Shown: positions 59,093 through 64,000 of the stretch, in pieces | Numbering within the stretch: position 1 is the stretch's first letter | Layout of the letters: each line of letters begins with the position of its first letter | Source: Dentipellis sp. KUC8613 | Taxonomy: Eukaryota; Basidiomycota; Agaricomycetes; Russulales; Hericiaceae | Assembly (NCBI GenBank): GCA_002286715.1 | Contig: NSJX01000020.1 | Span: 319,873 to 383,872 of the forward strand | Reading direction: 5' to 3' | DNA: 64,000 nt | Position numbers and translations under genes: made by a program | The notes under the pieces: model-generated | What the model was told of the DNA's origin: nothing | What the model saw: the letters and a program-made list of their open reading frames with translations, nothing else | Database searches by the model: none

Positions 59093-62000
59093 ATGCGCGT
59101 CCTCGCCGCGCTCGTCGTCGCCGCCGCGTCCCTCGTCGCGCGCGCTGACGTCATTACCCGCATCCCCGACGCCGCCCCGCCCGGCTTCGAGGAGTGGGAG
59201 TCGCCCATCGTCCTCCCCGCCAAGCCCGTCGCCGGCGATGCCGACTGGCACAGCGCCGTCGCCCGCGCCCGCTCCTTCGTCAACGGCCTCTCCCTCGAGG
59301 AAAAGGTCAACCTCACCACCGGCGTCGGGACCAACGGCCGCTGCGTCGGCAACACCGGCGAAATTACGCGTCTCGGCTTCGCGGGCTTCTGCCTCCAGGA
59401 TTCGCCGCTTGGCGTCCGTGACACCGACTTTGCTAGCGCGTTGTACGTCCTTTCGCGCTCCGTCTGTCCAAGTAGCTTGCTCTGACACAGCGCCAGCCCC
59501 GCCGCCATTAACGTCGCGACCACATGGGACCAGGATCTCATCTACAAGCGCGGTCAGGCCATGGGCGCCGAGCACCGCGGTAAGGGTGTCAATGTCGCCC
59601 TCGGCCCGATGACGAACATGGGTCGCGTTGCCGCCGGTGGGCGCAACTGGGAAGGCTTCGGCGCGGATCCCTATCTGAGTGGTGTCAGCACCGCGCAGAC
59701 TGTCCTCGGCATGCAGAGCACGGGCGTCATTGCCTGCGTGAAGCACTAGTGCGTCGTCATTCTTAATTTCCTAGAATATTTAATTCAGATAATCGCAGCA
59801 TCGGAAACGAGCAGGAACACTTCCGCGGTGGCTCCGAGGCGAGCCAGGTTTACAGCTCTAACATCGATGACAAGACCATGCACGAGGTTCGCTCCACATC
59901 TTCTCAATAGCTTACAGCCACTCAATTCCGTGAGCAGCTCTACTCCTGGCCTTTCGCCGAAGCTGTCAAAGCTGGCGTCGGATCCGTGATGTGCTCTTAC
60001 AACTATGTCAACCAGACACAGACCTGCCAGAATTCGAAGCTTCTCAACGGCATCCTCAAAGTAAACCCGTCTCCTCTATTGCCATTTTCCCATCTAACTC
60101 TTCACGCGTCTGCAGGAGGAGCTCGACTTCCAGGGCTTCGTCCTCTCCGACTGGGCCGCGATGATCAACGGCGTCCAGACTGCCCTCGCCGGCGCGGACA
60201 TGAACATGCCCGGCTTCTTCGCATACGGCGACCCTGTCGAACCCAACCCCGACAACACCACCTCTTCGTGCGTATCCCCATCCCGAACATCCCCATCTTT
60301 GTTTTGAGCACTCACACTCACCCACACTCACACTCACACACGCCATCATCAGGTGGTGGGGCTCCGCGCTCATCGAGTCCGTCAAAAATGGCTCCGTCCC
60401 TGAGGCCCGTGTCGACGACATGGTCACGCGCTCGATGGCGGCGTTCTACAAGCTGAACCAGGACTCGCCGTCGTACCCGAAGGTCAACTTCGACTATAAC
60501 ACTGAGGACACTTTCCTCGACGGCGTGAAGGTCAACGAGCATGTCAAGTACGCGAACATCGTGTATGATAGAAAGAGAGGATATTGACTAGCCTCCGGCA
60601 GCGTGCAAGCCGACCACTACAAGCTGATCCGCGAAATCGGCGCTGCGAGCTCCGTCCTGCTGAAGAACACCAAGAATGCACTCCCTCTGAGTGTGAACAA
60701 AATCAAGCGTACGCTAGTCTTCATCTTTTTCTCTCCGAAACTTGATGCTTATGTCTCTCTAGGCATCGCTATCGTTGGCTCTGACGCCGGCCCGAACCCC
60801 GACGGTCCCAACGGCTGCGGCGAGTAAGTCCTCCTCCACGCACGCACGCACCCCACACAGCACGCTCACAAACACCCACAGCCGCGGCTGCGACCAGGGC
60901 ACGCTCGCAATGGGCTGGGGCTCCGGAACCGCCAACGTACGTGCACAACACCAACACCTTCTCGCATCTACTCCCATATTTACGTGTGAATCGTGAATTC
61001 GCTGCGCGCTGACAACTACGTACATAGTTCCCCTACCTCATCGACCCGCTGTCGGCCATCACCAACTTTGTGCACAATGCGGACCCGACGACGGTCGTTG
61101 AGGGCGTGCTGAGTGACTTCAATTATGGCCAGATCCAGAGCGTCGCGAGCCACGCAGATACGTGCTTGGCGTTTGTGAATGCGGACTCTGGCGAAGGTGC
61201 GTCTCCCCATATCTTCCCTCTTTCAGGGTTTAAACTCTTCATGTCGCGTCCATGTGCCCAGGCTACATCACCGTCGACGGCAACGCGGGCGACCGCAAGA
61301 ACCTCACGCTCTGGCACGGCGGCGAGGCGCTCATCAACGCGACCGCGAGCGCGTGCGCCAACACGGTCGTCGTCATGCACGCCGTCGGGCCCGTGCTCGT
61401 CGAGGCCTGGATCGAGCACCCGAACGTCACCGCCGTCGTCCAGGCGGGGCTCCCCGGGCAAGAGTCGGGCAACGCGCTCGTGGACGTGCTCTTCGGCGGC
61501 GTCAGCCCGAGCGGCCGCCTCCCGTACACCGTCGCGAAGCAGATCGGGGACTACCCCGCGCAGGTGCTGTATACGAGCGGCGACAAGGTCCCGCAGATCA
61601 CGTACGAGGAGGGCCTGGATATCGACTACCGGTGCGTCCAGCATCCTCTCGCCTTCTATGCTTCCTGTCGTAATGCTAAGGTGCCAACTGACGCGCGTAA
61701 CAGCCACTTCGACGCGAACAACATCACGCCGCGCTTCGAGTTCGGCTTCGGGCTGAGCTACACCTCCTTCGCGTACAACGGGCTCAACGTCCACCCCGGC
61801 ACGGTCAGCAAGGCGCGCGCCGTGCGCCACGTCCGCCGCAGCCACTCCGCACGCGCGGCCTCCGACGCGCTCGGCAGCCCGGACGTGTCGTCTGTCGTTT
61901 CTGGCTCCGAGTCGAGCGCCGCAGTGCCCAGCAGCGGCACGAGCGCCCCGTCTACGCACGCGTCCGCGTCGCACGCCACCTCCGTACTGACCAGCGCGAG

Positions 62001-62719
62001 CGCGTCGGCGTCGCTCGCGCCCAGCGCCTCCACCACCATCACTTTCAGCGGCACGAACGGCACGCTCGCGCCCACCTCCTCCGCCTCCGCGTCTTTCTCC
62101 TTCTCCGGCTCCACCAACGCCTCCGCCACTGCCACCGCCTCCGCACTCCCCTCCAACGCCACCACCACCGCGCTCCCATCCAACGCCAACACCACCACAA
62201 CCCCAACCACGACGCAATCCGCGCCGCCCGTGATCTCCTCGCCCGCACAGACCTCCCCGGGCGGGCCCGCGGCGCTCTTCGACACCGTCTGGACCGTCAC
62301 GTTCGGCGTGACGAACACGGGCAGGGTCGCGGGGCACGAGGTGTCGCAGCTCTATCTCGGGTTCCCCGACGCGGGCAAGAGCGAGCCCGTGCGTGTGCTA
62401 AGGGGCTTCGCGCGCACGTATTTGAAGCCCGGGCAGACGGAGATCGTGCATCTGAAGCTGAGGAGGAAGGATGTTAGTGTTTGGTGAGTGGTTTTGGTTT
62501 TGGTTTTGGTTTTGGTTTTGGTTTTGGTTTTGGTTTTGGTTTTGGTTTTGGTTTTGGTTTGGTTTATCTTGGATGTGGGGCTGACTGTGATTGGATGGAA
62601 ATAGGGACGTGGTGAAGCAGAAGTGGGTCGTACCCGGCGGCGCGTTCAAAGTCGAGGTCGGCAGCTCGTCGCGCCAGATACACCTCACGGGCACGTTCGT
62701 CGCGTCGTCGGCTGCATAA
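59093..62719 (+). CDS. Secreted GH3 beta-glucosidase with a Ser/Thr-rich insertion
   Basis: Hydrolyses cellobiose and short beta-glucosides to glucose outside the cell. 938 residues from thirteen exons: 59093-59442, 59497-59748, 59799-59886, 59938-60060, 60116-60267, 60353-60547, 60602-60708, 60763-60823, 60882-60936, 61028-61196, 61262-61631, 61704-62483, 62605-62719. Signal peptide [18 protein letters not shown]; then [75 protein letters not shown] and the nucleophile motif GFVLSDWAA (Asp near 283). The second domain is seen in LREI.. [48 protein letters not shown] and GRLPYT. An FnIII-type domain ends the protein. A roughly 140-residue Ser/Thr/Ala insertion (about 687-828), rich in N-glycosylation sites, separates [10 protein letters not shown] from [17 protein letters not shown], which in most family members are close together. 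Confidence 0.95.
62490..62562 (+). repeat. Hexamer TTTTGG repeat inside an intron
   Basis: About 11-12 head-to-tail copies of GGTTTT fill most of the 121-nt last intron of the beta-glucosidase gene, directly after its GTGAGT donor. On RNA this would be a run of GG doublets spaced by U4. Confidence 0.9.
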
Positions 62720-63099
62720 GTGGACGCGTGTTGGACAGCAATCTGGACACTCGGACTCCCTCGGACTCTGTAGATCCTGCATTTGAGAAAACAGACTCCC
62801 TAGTTCTGGACTTCGCTCACATGCTTCACACTTTGAGACTTTGGCTTTTTGGGCGTTATACCAGCGACTCGGACGCACCCATCTCATACCGTATACTACG
62901 AGCGTATACATTACCAGTACATGTTGTATGTACATACCTGAAAATGGGTTTTGTACGAGATCGAGGCAATGCAAAAAATAATGCTGAAGGATGTGTGTGC
63001 ACGTGCTGTTCAATGCGATGATGTAGTCTCGGTCGTCCGCTGTGAGTTGTGGGAGTATATTATAGCAAAGCATTGCGTCCAACGAGTGGTAGAGTTCTA
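62720..63099. other. Convergent 3' ends of beta-glucosidase and ferredoxin reductase
   Basis: A 380-bp gap; both transcripts end here. No other gene seen. Confidence 0.5.
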
Positions 63100-64000
63100 T
63101 CATTGCGCCTTTGCCGACGTCAAAAACGCATGCGCCTCCTCCCAGCCCATCCGCTCCCTCTCCTTATGCCTCGCCTCGCCGCGCTTCACCTCTTCCGCAT
63201 CCACCGCCTTCCACTGCTCATACTGCACCACCCGCCCCTCCCTCACGCCGCGCTCAACCTCCTCCGGCACGCTCTCCAAATCAACCTCGCGCGCCATCAT
63301 ATCCTCCTCAGCATACTCCAGCGGCGGCTTCGGCGCGGCCGCCTCGGGCGTCTCGATGAAATGGTCCGAGAGCATCGTGTCCGCGACGCCGTACGCATCC
63401 ATCATCGTCGACGCGAGCACGCCGCGCGCGCCCATGGCGGCCCAGCCCGACGCGTACACGCCGCGGACCGCGCGCCCCGCGCCGTCGGTGATGCGCCCCG
63501 CGCGCGTGCGCAGGTGCCCCGTGCGCGCGTCGTAGAACGGCGCGGCGGGGTCCGCGCGGTGCCCGAGCGACGTGATGACGAGGTCCGTCGGCTGCGCGGA
63601 CGTCGCGCCCGTCGGCACCGCGCGCGCGTCCGCGTCGAGCGCCGTGTGCGCGAGGGCGAGCGTGAGCTGCGAGGACGGTGTGGGCGTGGATGTGGATGCA
63701 GCGAGGCCGGTGGGCGAGCGGAAGAAGTCGAGCGACCACGTCTTCGCGGTCGACCCGGGCTTGTTCACGGAGCCCTTCTGCAGCAGCTGCAGCGTGCGGC
63801 TCTGCTGGCGCGAGAGCGCCGTGCCCGGCGCGGCGGCCTGCGCGAGCACGGCGGGGTCGAGCGGGACCATCGACGCGTGGCCGAGGTTCATCATCTCGCG
63901 CAGCTCCTTCGTCGTGAACGCGGCCTCGAGCGGGCCGCGGCGGCCGACGATGGAGACGTGCTGGACGGTCGAGCGCCGCAGCACGGCGAGCACGGGCTCG
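63100..64000 (-). CDS. ARH1: Mitochondrial NADPH:adrenodoxin/ferredoxin reductase, C-terminal part
   Basis: FAD enzyme that passes electrons from NADPH to mitochondrial ferredoxin for iron-sulfur cluster and haem A synthesis. The window holds the last 299 residues in one open exon; the N-terminus lies beyond the right edge. It opens EPVLAVLRRSTVQHVSIVGR, continues RRGPLEAAFTTKELREMMNL (the NADPH-binding GRRGPxxAxFT block that marks this family), then WSLDFFRSPTGL, DLVITSLGHRADPAAPFYDA, and the FAD-site block GVYASGWAAMGARGVLASTM. The tail ends RHKERERMGWEEAHAFLTSA, typical of fungal members. Compared with the family, a Pro/Thr/Ser stretch after SPTGLAA is the only visible insertion. Confidence 0.95.
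   Translation of the reverse strand, partial: EPVLAVLRRSTVQHVSIVGRRGPLEAAFTTKELREMMNLGHASMVPLDPAVLAQAAAPGTALSRQQSRTLQLLQKGSVNKPGSTAKTWSLDFFRSPTGLAASTSTPTPSSQLTLALAHTALDADARAVPTGATSAQPTDLVITSLGHRADPAAPFYDARTGHLRTRAGRITDGAGRAVRGVYASGWAAMGARGVLASTMMDAYGVADTMLSDHFIETPEAAAPKPPLEYAEEDMMAREVDLESVPEEVERGVREGRVVQYEQWKAVDAEEVKRGEARHKERERMGWEEAHAFLTSAKAQ

Noticed and set aside
61123..62337. 404-codon minus-strand ORF opposite the beta-glucosidase
   Set aside because: Low-complexity Gly/Arg shadow of the Ser/Thr-rich insertion. GH3 motifs are on the plus strand.

Overview
The window looks like nuclear DNA of an Agaricomycete basidiomycete, probably a wood or litter decayer of the polypore type. The evidence is GC- and CpG-rich DNA, genes broken by many 48-75 nt GT..AG introns (several with exons of 10-25 nt), short intergenic gaps on both strands, and families typical of these fungi: a DUF6535 protein, a CYP63-like P450, a secreted pepsin-like protease and a GH3 beta-glucosidase. 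There is no operon structure, no CRISPR and no bacterial or phage signature. All gene models were spliced by eye; where the whole gene is inside the window, the summed exon length is a multiple of three.

Left part (1-12 kb): xylulokinase running off the left edge (minus), an A1 aspartic protease (minus), a secreted Ala/Ser/Pro-rich protein (plus) and a 635-aa protein of unknown family (plus). From 4.4 to 7.4 kb there is no convincing gene, but there is a perfect 24-bp palindrome and an orphan TATA promoter. From 11.9 to 17.1 kb I see almost no coding signal; that stretch holds a cluster of microsatellites.

Middle (17-45 kb): a PRM10/ThrE-like membrane protein with a huge disordered N-terminus (minus), a 7-kb gene-poor block with diverged low-copy repeats (22-29 kb), an LSH/DDM1/IRC5-type SNF2 chromatin remodeller (minus), an RS/Pro-rich 913-aa protein (plus), a CYP63-like P450 (plus), and an MFS sugar transporter split into 33 exons (minus).

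Right part (45-64 kb): epsin (minus), an intron-containing tRNA-Gly(UCC) (plus), a small Cys-rich zinc-binding protein (plus), an Asx-homology-domain protein (plus), a DUF6535 membrane protein lying in a 3.5-kb island nearly free of CpG (plus), a PIN-domain protein with heptad repeats (minus), a GH3 beta-glucosidase (plus) and the C-terminal half of mitochondrial adrenodoxin/ferredoxin reductase running off the right edge (minus).

Functionally, the beta-glucosidase, sugar transporter and xylulokinase fit growth on plant cell-wall sugars, and the P450 and secreted protease fit a saprotroph, but these genes are scattered and not an obvious cluster. The most striking observations are the CpG-erased yet open DUF6535 gene, which shares the window with an LSH/DDM1-type remodeller (a family that supports DNA methylation in other eukaryotes), and the extreme exon fragmentation of the sugar transporter.
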